Translations under genes and position numbers: made by a program | The notes under the pieces: model-generated | Database searches by the model: none | What the model was told of the DNA's origin: nothing | Seen by the model: only the letters and a program-made list of their open reading frames with translations | In this document: in pieces, positions 43,635-51,566 of the stretch | Layout: each line of letters starts with the position of its first letter | Position numbering within the stretch: the stretch's first letter is position 1 | Source of the DNA: a bacterium | GTDB lineage: Bacteria > UBP6 > UBA1177 | NCBI GenBank assembly: GCA_017405875.1 | Contig: JAFQZM010000030.1 | Span: 32,487-96,486 of the forward strand | Direction: 5' to 3' | Length of the DNA stretch: 64,000 nt

Positions 43635-44498
43635 GTGGTTTCGTCGCAGATTTCGGCAATTTCTGAAAAACTTATTTCCTGCATGTATAAAGATTCTCTG
43701 CCGCAGACCATCCTTTTTCATTCGCCTGCTCTTTCCAATATTGATACTTTAGTTTTCTCGTTTGCGAAGAAACTTATAAAACCGCGCAGGACTATTGATG
43801 ATGAAAAGTTCGTTTCGCTTTGCTCCGACGGACAGTTCCCCGACTTTATAAACGTCGTCAAAGGTTCGACCGGATCAATCAAAATCGAAGACGTTCATGC
43901 CGTTGAAGACGCTCTCCAGTACGCGCCGTTTGAATCTGAAAACCGCATCGTCTATTTCCGTGACGCCGCCGCGATGACTATCCAGTCGCAGAATGCACTT
44001 CTTAAAAAAATCGAAGAACCGCCGCAGCGCACTTTTTTCTTTTTGGCCGTAAACAAGCGAAATTCGATTCTCCCGACTGTTCTATCGCGTTCTGTCCCGA
44101 TTTTCGTTCCTAACGCAAATTTGGAAGTCGGTTTTTCGGAGATATTTGATTACTATCCTTTTCTGGCTGATCTGGCCTCTGAACTGGGAGACGAGATTTT
44201 TTCGGCTGAAAAAAACAAACTTTCCTATTTCTGCTCAAATCTCGATTTCAATTCGATAACCAATATAAATAAGATTTATGCCGAAATTACAGACGGCGAT
44301 ATTTTCTCCAAAGAACTTTTGGGCTCGGTCTCTGCCGAAAAAGCCGATTATCTAAAAAAGATGCTGATCAGGATGCGTCTTGCGATCTTAGCTTTCTGCG
44401 TCAGAGAAAAAAATCCAGAAATCGCGCAGAAAATAACGGTTTTTTTGTCGAACCAGCAGTATTTTTCACCGGACGCCTCAATATTTTTTACTATATAA
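43635..44498 (+). CDS. holB: DNA polymerase III delta-prime-like subunit
   Basis: AAA-type clamp-loader subunit of 287 residues. The diagnostic parts are the GSTGSIKIEDVHAVEDALQYAPFESENRIVYFRDAAAMT block and NALLKKIEEPPQRTFFFL, followed by SRSVPIFVP. The nucleotide P-loop is lost (HSPALSNIDTL in its place), as is common in delta-prime, which acts as a stator. The start is GTG 43635 with GGGGAT upstream. It stands before ricT and tatD, the order also known from Firmicutes, which supports the call. Confidence 0.82.
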   Translation: MVSSQISAISEKLISCMYKDSLPQTILFHSPALSNIDTLVFSFAKKLIKPRRTIDDEKFVSLCSDGQFPDFINVVKGSTGSIKIEDVHAVEDALQYAPFESENRIVYFRDAAAMTIQSQNALLKKIEEPPQRTFFFLAVNKRNSILPTVLSRSVPIFVPNANLEVGFSEIFDYYPFLADLASELGDEIFSAEKNKLSYFCSNLDFNSITNINKIYAEITDGDIFSKELLGSVSAEKADYLKKMLIRMRLAILAFCVREKNPEIAQKITVFLSNQQYFSPDASIFFTI

Positions 44499-44513
44499 AC
44501 CGGAGGATAACTT

Positions 44514-45869
44514 ATGGATAACAATAGAAAATTCACGAAACTTGACCGAAATCTCGACGTTTCCGAGGAAGAGCTCAAGACTTTACAGGAACTCGAGCGC
44601 AACGACGACGGTTTCAAGGACGAAGAAAACTCAAAATATAAAAAAGCCGGAAGTCCGATCGCACCGCTCGGCGGCGGAGACGCGCTTTACTTTGATTACA
44701 CCGACGAATATCCCGCTTTCGAAGACGTTATCGCGATCCAGTTCCAGCCTGCCGGAAAAATTTACTGGTATTTCTATCCTGAACAGAAAAATCCGGGAAA
44801 CGAGCTTAAACAGGGCGATATCATCGTGGCATACAGCGAGCGCGGCATGGAACTTGCCACTGTTCTCAACAAAAGCATGGACGATTACAAGCACCAGAAC
44901 AAGATAAATTTCATCAAAAACGGCTTCGTCAGGAAGGCAGAGGCTGCCGATTTCGAGCGCGAGAAACAGCTTGAAATCAAGGCGCAGTCGGCAAAAGAAG
45001 TCATTCTCCGCATCAACAAAGAGCTCGGGATAAAGATGAAAATCATCAAAGTCAAGTACACTCTCGACGACACGAAGGCGATTTTCTACTTCTCGGCAAA
45101 CGGCAGAGTCGATTTCCGCGAGCTCATCAAACGCCTTGCCTACGAGCTGAAACGCCGCATCGAAATGCGTCAGATCGGTGTCCGCGACACTACAAAAATC
45201 ATGGGCGGATTAGGTCCCTGCGGACAAACTTTGTGCTGCCGCAAACACATGCACAACTTCATTCCGGTTTCTATAAAAATGGCGAAAGACCAGAATTTCA
45301 GCCTCAATCCGAACAAAATTTCGGGCATCTGCGGCCGTCTTTTCTGTTGTTTGGGCTACGAAAACGCGACTTACGAAGAGCTCAGAAAGGATTATCCGCA
45401 GGAGGAAACGGCTATTCTCGACAGGTCTTCGAATCGCAAAGGCTACGTTAAAAAAGTGAACGCCATCGGCCAGAATATTACGGTTTTCTTCCCCGAAAAC
45501 GACGAGAAAAAAGAGAAAGCTGAGGAAAAAACATTCCCGAAATCGGCTCTCGAATTCAATAACGGCTGGTTTATAAACCTTCCCCAGAGCGAGCCCGTTG
45601 ACCACGATCTTGACAATATCACCCCGATAGTGGCCAAGGAAAAAGAACTTCTGAGGGAATCAGCGAATCCTGAAAATCAGGAAAAAGCTGAAAGACAGGA
45701 AAGAACGCAGCAGAATCCTAATAACAGAAGACCTGCCCCGAAAGACTCGTCCAATCCCAATAATCCTAACGCCAAAAGGAATCCGAACTGGCACGGAAAC
45801 AGAAAAAATTTCAAGAAATTCCCGCCCAGAAAAGAGGGAAAGGAAAATCAGGAACAGAATAAGGAATAA
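44514..45869 (+). CDS. ricT: PSP1 domain protein RicT (YaaT)
   Basis: A 451-residue protein of the RicT/YaaT family; in Bacillus it forms a Fe-S complex with RicA and RicF that tunes RNase Y. The PSP1 core carries the Cys-rich signature GPCGQTLCCRKH..FIPVSIKMAKDQNFSLNPNKISGICGRLFCCLGYE. The N-terminal 45 residues are acidic and the C-terminal 70 (Asn/Pro/Lys/Arg-rich) look disordered and might bind RNA. RNase Y partners are not in the window, so function here is by homology. Confidence 0.92.
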   Translation: MDNNRKFTKLDRNLDVSEEELKTLQELERNDDGFKDEENSKYKKAGSPIAPLGGGDALYFDYTDEYPAFEDVIAIQFQPAGKIYWYFYPEQKNPGNELKQGDIIVAYSERGMELATVLNKSMDDYKHQNKINFIKNGFVRKAEAADFEREKQLEIKAQSAKEVILRINKELGIKMKIIKVKYTLDDTKAIFYFSANGRVDFRELIKRLAYELKRRIEMRQIGVRDTTKIMGGLGPCGQTLCCRKHMHNFIPVSIKMAKDQNFSLNPNKISGICGRLFCCLGYENATYEELRKDYPQEETAILDRSSNRKGYVKKVNAIGQNITVFFPENDEKKEKAEEKTFPKSALEFNNGWFINLPQSEPVDHDLDNITPIVAKEKELLRESANPENQEKAERQERTQQNPNNRRPAPKDSSNPNNPNAKRNPNWHGNRKNFKKFPPRKEGKENQEQNKE

Positions 45870-45877
45870 TAAACAAA

Positions 45878-46660
45878 ATGTTTATCGATACTCATGCACA
45901 TATTTTTATGACTGTTACAGAGAAAAACATTTCTCTTGAGAGCATCATCGACGAACTGCATGAAAATCAGGTTGATACGGTTTTGGATATCTGCGGAAGC
46001 GAGCACGAATTGGAATATCACAAAAGTGTAGAAGAAACGTTTCTAAAAAACAACATTAATTTCTACGCTGCTGCTGGAATTCACCCTCAAGAATCATCAA
46101 ATTTCATTGATTCAGATATTTCATGGATCGCAAAAAATAAGGAAAATATTATTGCTGTAGGCGAAGTCGGATTAGATTTTTTCTACGACTTTTCTCCGAA
46201 AGAAATTCAGTTAAAAATGCTTCGAAAGATGATTGAACAAACCATAGAACTTCAAAAACCAGTTTTAATCCATGGAAGATGCGGAGAAGCCCAGATTTTC
46301 GACATGCTCAACGAATACGGTTTTGACGATAAAAAGGTCCTTTTTCACTGTTATACCGGAGATCTTGAAACGGCTGAAAAAATACTCGAAAAAGGATGGA
46401 ATATCTCATTTTCCGGAATTCTGACTTTCAAGAAATCTGCCGATGTCTTAAACATATTTAATCACACAAACATAAACAATATGTTTTTTGAAACCGACTC
46501 TCCTTTCCTCGCTCCGGTTCCTTTTCGCGGAAAACCGAACACTCCGGGAAAGGTGAGATACGTTTATAACTTTGCGGCCGATCTTTTAAATATGAAACAG
46601 GACGATCTTGCCGTTCAAATAAGGAAAAACTTCAACGAATTTTTTAATTTAAACATTTAA
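45878..46660 (+). CDS. tatD: TatD-family metal-dependent DNase/hydrolase
   Basis: TIM-barrel hydrolase of 260 residues in the TatD/YcfH group, Mg-dependent 3'-5' exonucleases or D-aminoacyl-tRNA editing enzymes. Metal ligands are visible in DTHAHIF, VGEVGLDFFYD, LIHGRCG, LFHCYTGD and ETDSPFLAPVPFRG. It starts eight bases after ricT and its TAA stop shares a base with the next ATG. The holB-ricT-tatD neighbourhood points to the housekeeping copy. Confidence 0.93.
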   Translation: MFIDTHAHIFMTVTEKNISLESIIDELHENQVDTVLDICGSEHELEYHKSVEETFLKNNINFYAAAGIHPQESSNFIDSDISWIAKNKENIIAVGEVGLDFFYDFSPKEIQLKMLRKMIEQTIELQKPVLIHGRCGEAQIFDMLNEYGFDDKKVLFHCYTGDLETAEKILEKGWNISFSGILTFKKSADVLNIFNHTNINNMFFETDSPFLAPVPFRGKPNTPGKVRYVYNFAADLLNMKQDDLAVQIRKNFNEFFNLNI

Positions 46661-47673
46661 TGCAGAAAAAAGCAGCTTTTACAACAACGGTCCCAGTCGA
46701 AGTCATTCTTGCTTCAGGATACATCCCGCTTGATTTAAACAACATTTTTGTTTCGGCTGAAAACCCTTCGGCGTTTGTCGAAAAAGCTGAGTTTTCTGGT
46801 TTTGCAGGAAGTTCGTGCGCCTGGATAAAAGGTCTCTATTCAGTCCTCGTTTCTCCCGAACTCAACAAAGATTTCGGTGTCTTCATCGCCGTTACCGAAG
46901 GCGACTGCTCTAACGCCAAAGTTTTAGAGCAGATAGTTGCAATGGAAACCGGGATCAGAACTTTCATCTTCAACTTCCCCTACCAGCGCGATATTGCAAA
47001 AATGCGCAGTGAAATCGAAAGGTTTGCCGAATTTATGGGAACTGATTACAAAAGCTGCGTCAAAGTTTGGGAAGATCTCAAGAATCTGCGAAAAAAGCTG
47101 AAAATAATTGATGAAACTTCATATTTATATCCAGGCAGCGTGACCGGCGAAGAAAATCATCTTTTCTTAGTCTCATCCTCCGATTTCTGCGGAGACCCCA
47201 CCGAATATGAAAAGAAAGTCGATGATTTTATTAAGGAACTCGAACACAGAAAGCATTTTGCAGACCCCTCACGCAAAAAAATAGCATACCTCGGAGTTCC
47301 GCCGATCGTTCCGATACATGCGTTTCTGGAATCGAGACACGCGACCGTGATTTTCAACGAGATCCAGCGCGAATTCGCGATGCTCGGCGAATGTAACTCC
47401 ATCGAAGAACAGTACATAAACTACACCTACCCCTACTCCGCCGCTTTCCGCTTTGAAAAAGCGATTGCCGAAATCGAAAAACGCAAGCCGGACGGGATCA
47501 TCCACTATGTTCAGTCATTCTGCCACCGCCAGCTCGAAGACATAATCCTGCGGCAGCTCCTCAAAAATCACGGGCTGAACATCCCGCTTCTCACCCTTGA
47601 ATTCGACAAACCGGCAAACAAGATCGATGCACGTGTCGCCACGAGGATCGAAGCTTTTCTGGAAACCATCTGA
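46660..47673 (+). CDS. 2-hydroxyacyl-CoA dehydratase D-component-like protein
   Basis: A 337-residue member of the HgdB/FldC-type D-component fold (opening PVEVILASGYIPLDLNNIF, ending with IIHYVQSFCHRQLEDIILRQLL..PLLTLEFDKP). Characterised members pair with a second subunit and a BadF-type ATPase activator to dehydrate 2-hydroxyacyl-CoA; single-gene members of unknown function also exist. Several cysteines (SSCAW, EGDCSN, QSFCHR) could hold an Fe-S cluster. Its ATG shares one base with the tatD stop. No partner subunit or activator is present. Confidence 0.75.
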   Translation: MQKKAAFTTTVPVEVILASGYIPLDLNNIFVSAENPSAFVEKAEFSGFAGSSCAWIKGLYSVLVSPELNKDFGVFIAVTEGDCSNAKVLEQIVAMETGIRTFIFNFPYQRDIAKMRSEIERFAEFMGTDYKSCVKVWEDLKNLRKKLKIIDETSYLYPGSVTGEENHLFLVSSSDFCGDPTEYEKKVDDFIKELEHRKHFADPSRKKIAYLGVPPIVPIHAFLESRHATVIFNEIQREFAMLGECNSIEEQYINYTYPYSAAFRFEKAIAEIEKRKPDGIIHYVQSFCHRQLEDIILRQLLKNHGLNIPLLTLEFDKPANKIDARVATRIEAFLETI

Positions 47674-47692
47674 ACTTTTTCTCGTTAAACGG

Positions 47693-47743
47693 CAGTTATC
47701 GCATATATTTTTTGAAAAATTGAAAAAATACCCACGATAACTG
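47693..47743. repeat. Inverted repeat upstream of the restriction operon
   Basis: CAGTTATCG (47693-47701) and CGATAACTG (47735-47743) are perfect 9-bp arms separated by 33 A/T-rich bases, 50 bases upstream of the hsdR promoter-like array. It could be an operator, a junction scar of the island, or a terminator for the preceding gene (no T-run follows). Confidence 0.4.
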
Positions 47744-47793
47744 GCAAATAACGCTTTTTTTGGATATCACCACTACAAATCTACATAAAAACA

Positions 47794-47827
47794 TTCCAAT
47801 CAATAAAAAAATCGTTATAATATCGGG
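47794..47827 (+). promoter_or_regulatory. Promoter-like array for the hsdR operon
   Basis: TTCCAA (47794-47799), 16-base spacer, perfect TATAAT (47816-47821), one base, TCGGG (47823-47827). It lies inside the long frame that opens at TTG 47760, which argues that translation begins downstream at ATG 47853. Confidence 0.5.
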
Positions 47828-47852
47828 CGTTTTGTTTTTTTATGGATTGGAT

Positions 47853-50243
47853 ATGTGCAACACACCTCAAAAAGAAATGTCTGAACGCGATATTATTACA
47901 AAATTCATTATTCCTGCTATAGCGCAAAGCGGTTGGAGCCAGCAGCAAATACGCGAAGAAGTCTCTTTTACGGCAGGTCGAATCTTTGTAAAAGGAAAAA
48001 AGACCAGCCGCGGAGAGAAGAAACGCGCTGACATCATTCTTTATTATAAGCCTAACATTCCCGTCGCGGTGATCGAGGCAAAGGATGCAGATCACTCGGT
48101 CGGTGCCGGAATGCAGCAGGCTTTGGATTATGCGGAAACTCTGGATATTCCTGTGGCAATAAGCTCTAATGGAAGCGGTTTTGTCATTCAATATCGAAAA
48201 AACTGCAACGACGTCGTTACGGAAAAGATTGATTTGAATCTTTTTCCGGGACCTGAAACTTTGTGGGAATATTACAAACGCTACAACGGGCTTTCCGACG
48301 GAGCGAGTGAAAAGACCGCGCTTTCAGGATATTTCTTCGGATCGGACTGCTACCCTCCGCGCTACTATCAGCGTATTGCAATAAACCGCACGGTTGAAGC
48401 CATTTCCCGCGGACAGGAGCGGATTCTTCTTGTCATGGCGACCGGAACCGGCAAAACATATACCGCTTTCCAAATTATCTACCGTCTGTGGAAAAGCGGT
48501 GTGAAAAAGCGTATTCTTTATCTTGCTGACCGCAAGAACCTGATCTCGCAGACCAAAACAGGTGACTTCAAACATTTCAAGGACAAGCTTACGATTATAG
48601 AAAACAAAAAAATCGATAAGGCCTACGAAATCTACCTTGCGCTTTATCAGGGGCTTACGAATTACGACGGTGAAACCGATGCTTATTTGCAGTTCAGTCC
48701 GAACTTTTTCGATTTGATAATTGTTGACGAGTGTCATCGCGGCTCGGTTGATGAAGACAAGGCATGGCACAAGATTCTGACATATTTTACCGGTGCAACG
48801 CAGATAGGTATGACGGCTACTCCGAGAGAGACTAAAACTCTTTCAAATATCGAATATTTCGGCGATCCGATCTATGTTTACTCGCTAAAACAGGGGATCG
48901 ATGACGGATTTCTGGCTCCTTATAAGGTTCTTCGTGTCGGGATGAACACCGATCTTGAAGGTTACCGCCCTGAGCACGGCAAAACCGATATAAACGGTGA
49001 ACTTGTCGAAGACCGTCTTTACAACACGAAGGATTTCGACCGGACGATCGTGATTGACGAACGCACCGATTTGGTGGCGCGGAAAATTATGGAATTTCTT
49101 ATCAATTCCGATCCGATGGCAAAAACGATTGTTTTCTGCGTTGACATTGAACATGCAGAGCGTATGCGTCAGGCACTTTTGCGCTATGCTCCGCGTGAAA
49201 TCACGGCAAAAACCGACAAATACATTGTGCGCATTACCGGTGATGAGCCGTTGGCAGCAGGCTATCTTTACAACTTTACAAATCCAGAAAGCCCCTACCC
49301 TGTAATTGCGACTACGTCGAAACTTATGACTACCGGCACTGACACGAAGACCTGCAAACTGATCGTGCTTGATTCAAACATCGGAAGCATGACCGAATTC
49401 AAGCAGATAATCGGGCGCGGAACCAGAATAAAGGAAGATTTCGGGAAAAGATATTTTACGATAATCGATTTCCGCAATGCGACAGACAAGTTCGCCGACA
49501 AAGATTTTGACGGTGCTCCTGTAAAAATCAAAGAAGCGACGCAGAACGACAAACTTTCGGAAAACATGATTGACGGCGCAGATGAAGAAGTTCCTGAATA
49601 CGAATACCCCGACACAGAAAATTCAGGAACATCTTTTATTGCAGAACCATCGGCGGTTGAGCCTGTCGAAACCGACATGCACGAAAAAGTCCGCGTCGCA
49701 GGTGTCGATGTGCGGATTTTAAGCGAACGCAGGCAGTTTTTGGACGCAAGCGGACGTCTTATCACCACAAGCCTCAAGGAATACACGCGCCAGGGATTAG
49801 TCAAGTCATACCGCACACTGGACAACTTTCTGCAAAGCTGGAACGATGCCGACAAAAAGCTGGCGATCCTCAAAGAACTCGAAGCACAGGGCCTGGAACT
49901 TGAAGAACTTCAGGAAGAAACCAAATCGGATCTTGACATTTTCGACCTCATCTGCCACATCGCGTGGGATGCTCCGGCTCTTACGAGAAAAGAACGCGCC
50001 GAGAACGTCAAAAAGCGCAACTATTGGACAAAATACGGAGACAAAGCCCGCGCCGTTCTTGCCGCTTTGCTTGAAAAATATGCGGAAAACGGCATAGAAA
50101 ACATTGAAGACATGAAGATTCTGACAGTCGAACCGCTCAAAAATTTCGGAACTCCGCAGGAAATCGTTAATATCTTCGGCGGCAAATCCAACTATCTTGC
50201 AGCAGTCAAAGAACTTGAAGCGGAAATTTACAGGGCAGCGTAA
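47853..50243 (+). CDS. hsdR: Type I restriction enzyme R subunit (EcoEI-like)
   Basis: Motor and nuclease subunit of a type I restriction system, 796 residues from ATG 47853. Order: an N-terminal HSDR nuclease domain (VAVIEAKDADHSVGAGMQQALDYAE), an SF2 translocase with Walker A in MATGTGKTYTAF (about 195-206), DECH at about 292-295, TATPRET and the QIIGRGTRIKEDFGKRYFTIIDF helicase end, and an EcoEI-type C-terminal domain that docks on the methylase. The first 31 codons of the longer frame from 47760 contain the promoter and are rejected. It is the first gene of the operon; hsdS starts three bases later. Confidence 0.93.
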   Translation: MCNTPQKEMSERDIITKFIIPAIAQSGWSQQQIREEVSFTAGRIFVKGKKTSRGEKKRADIILYYKPNIPVAVIEAKDADHSVGAGMQQALDYAETLDIPVAISSNGSGFVIQYRKNCNDVVTEKIDLNLFPGPETLWEYYKRYNGLSDGASEKTALSGYFFGSDCYPPRYYQRIAINRTVEAISRGQERILLVMATGTGKTYTAFQIIYRLWKSGVKKRILYLADRKNLISQTKTGDFKHFKDKLTIIENKKIDKAYEIYLALYQGLTNYDGETDAYLQFSPNFFDLIIVDECHRGSVDEDKAWHKILTYFTGATQIGMTATPRETKTLSNIEYFGDPIYVYSLKQGIDDGFLAPYKVLRVGMNTDLEGYRPEHGKTDINGELVEDRLYNTKDFDRTIVIDERTDLVARKIMEFLINSDPMAKTIVFCVDIEHAERMRQALLRYAPREITAKTDKYIVRITGDEPLAAGYLYNFTNPESPYPVIATTSKLMTTGTDTKTCKLIVLDSNIGSMTEFKQIIGRGTRIKEDFGKRYFTIIDFRNATDKFADKDFDGAPVKIKEATQNDKLSENMIDGADEEVPEYEYPDTENSGTSFIAEPSAVEPVETDMHEKVRVAGVDVRILSERRQFLDASGRLITTSLKEYTRQGLVKSYRTLDNFLQSWNDADKKLAILKELEAQGLELEELQEETKSDLDIFDLICHIAWDAPALTRKERAENVKKRNYWTKYGDKARAVLAALLEKYAENGIENIEDMKILTVEPLKNFGTPQEIVNIFGGKSNYLAAVKELEAEIYRAA

Positions 50244-50246
50244 AAA

Positions 50247-51566
50247 ATGACTCAGTGGAAGAAAGTGAAAATCGGAGATTTTCTAACAGAACGTGAAGGA
50301 CGATTCAAACCAGATGATAAAACCATCGCAAATTATCAGCGTTTGGATAAAATCGATTTTTCAGGCACAATTCATCTTTCCACGAAACCCACAAAAACCG
50401 ACATGATTTTGGTTTATCCTGGCGATTTGGTTATTTCAGGAATAAATGTAGCAAAAGGCGCGATCACAGTATATCAAGGAAAAGAACCTGTTTGCGCGAC
50501 CATTCACTATTCTTCCTACACATTCAATCCTACTCTGGTTGATTTGGACTATTTCAAATACTTCGTGAAAAGCCCAGCTTTTGTGGAAGCTCTTAAACAA
50601 CAAGTAAAAGGCGGAATAAAAACAGAAATTAAGCCCAAGCATCTGCTTCCGATAGAAATCTCTATTCCGGACTTGCAAGAACAAAAACTCATTGTTGCTG
50701 AAATCTCAGAAAATTTGAATAAAATTGGACAGTTGACAACAGAAATAGAATCTCAAAAATCCTACATAAAACAACTTCGTCAGAACATCCTGCAAGATGC
50801 CATCGAAGGAAAACTCACCGCCGACTGGCGCAAAGACCATCCCGTAATCAAAGGTGATCCCAATTACGACGCAGAAGCATTGCTTGAACAGATTCAAAAA
50901 GAAAAAACTGATAAAAAACAGAAGAAATTACCGCCGATTACGGCAGAAGAAAAACATTTTGACATTCCTGAAGGATGGAAATGGGTAAAGTTAGAGAATG
51001 TTTGTAACTCTATTACTGACGGCGACCATTTACCACCTCCCAAAACAGCACAAGGAATACCTTTTATTGTTATTTCAGATGTTTCTTCAGGTATCATTGA
51101 CTTTAAAGGAAACAGATTCGTTACCAACGAATACTATAAAAAATTGCCGTTTGAAAAAAAAACAATAGAAGGAGATATCCTTTATACTGTTACTGGTTCT
51201 TACGGAATTCCTATACTTGTGAATGAATTAAAATTTTGTGTTCAAAGACATATTGGAATTATTAAACCAAATCCAATAATAAAAGATTTTGCCTATTTTT
51301 GCTTAATGAGTCCTATTATTAAAAAACAAGCTGATTCTGTAGCTTGGGGAGTCGCAGTAAAAACAATTCCAATAAAGGAATTGCGTCAATTTTTATTGCC
51401 GCTTCCCCCGCTCGCAGAGCAACAAGAAATCGTAACAAAAACAAAAATATTGTTGAATAAAATCACTGAATTAGAGAGTCAAATCCAAGAACGAGAAAAT
51501 ATAGCGAAACAACTTATGCAGAGCATACTGAAGGATGCGTTTGGGGAGGGATGTAAGTATGAATAA
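50247..51566 (+). CDS. hsdS: Type I restriction specificity subunit
   Basis: DNA-recognition subunit of 439 residues with two target-recognition domains, each followed by a conserved helical spacer (LQEQKLIVAEISENLNKIGQLTTEIES..; LAEQQEIVTKTKILLNKITELESQI..). The second TRD begins at IPEGWKWVKLENVCNSITDGDH. It directly follows hsdR, whereas hsdM is two genes further on, an unusual R-S-x-x-M order. The DNA after about 51000 is more A+T-rich than before, which may reflect exchange of the second TRD. The target sequence cannot be predicted. Confidence 0.93.
   Translation: MTQWKKVKIGDFLTEREGRFKPDDKTIANYQRLDKIDFSGTIHLSTKPTKTDMILVYPGDLVISGINVAKGAITVYQGKEPVCATIHYSSYTFNPTLVDLDYFKYFVKSPAFVEALKQQVKGGIKTEIKPKHLLPIEISIPDLQEQKLIVAEISENLNKIGQLTTEIESQKSYIKQLRQNILQDAIEGKLTADWRKDHPVIKGDPNYDAEALLEQIQKEKTDKKQKKLPPITAEEKHFDIPEGWKWVKLENVCNSITDGDHLPPPKTAQGIPFIVISDVSSGIIDFKGNRFVTNEYYKKLPFEKKTIEGDILYTVTGSYGIPILVNELKFCVQRHIGIIKPNPIIKDFAYFCLMSPIIKKQADSVAWGVAVKTIPIKELRQFLLPLPPLAEQQEIVTKTKILLNKITELESQIQERENIAKQLMQSILKDAFGEGCKYE

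Noticed and set aside
43635..44498. Loss of the P-loop in holB as a sign of decay
   Set aside because: Delta-prime subunits commonly lack a working nucleotide site, so this is expected for the family.
47760..47852. N-terminal extension of hsdR from TTG 47760
   Set aside because: It contains a good -35/-10 array and has no resemblance to HsdR N-termini; ATG 47853 just before the family-like start is preferred.
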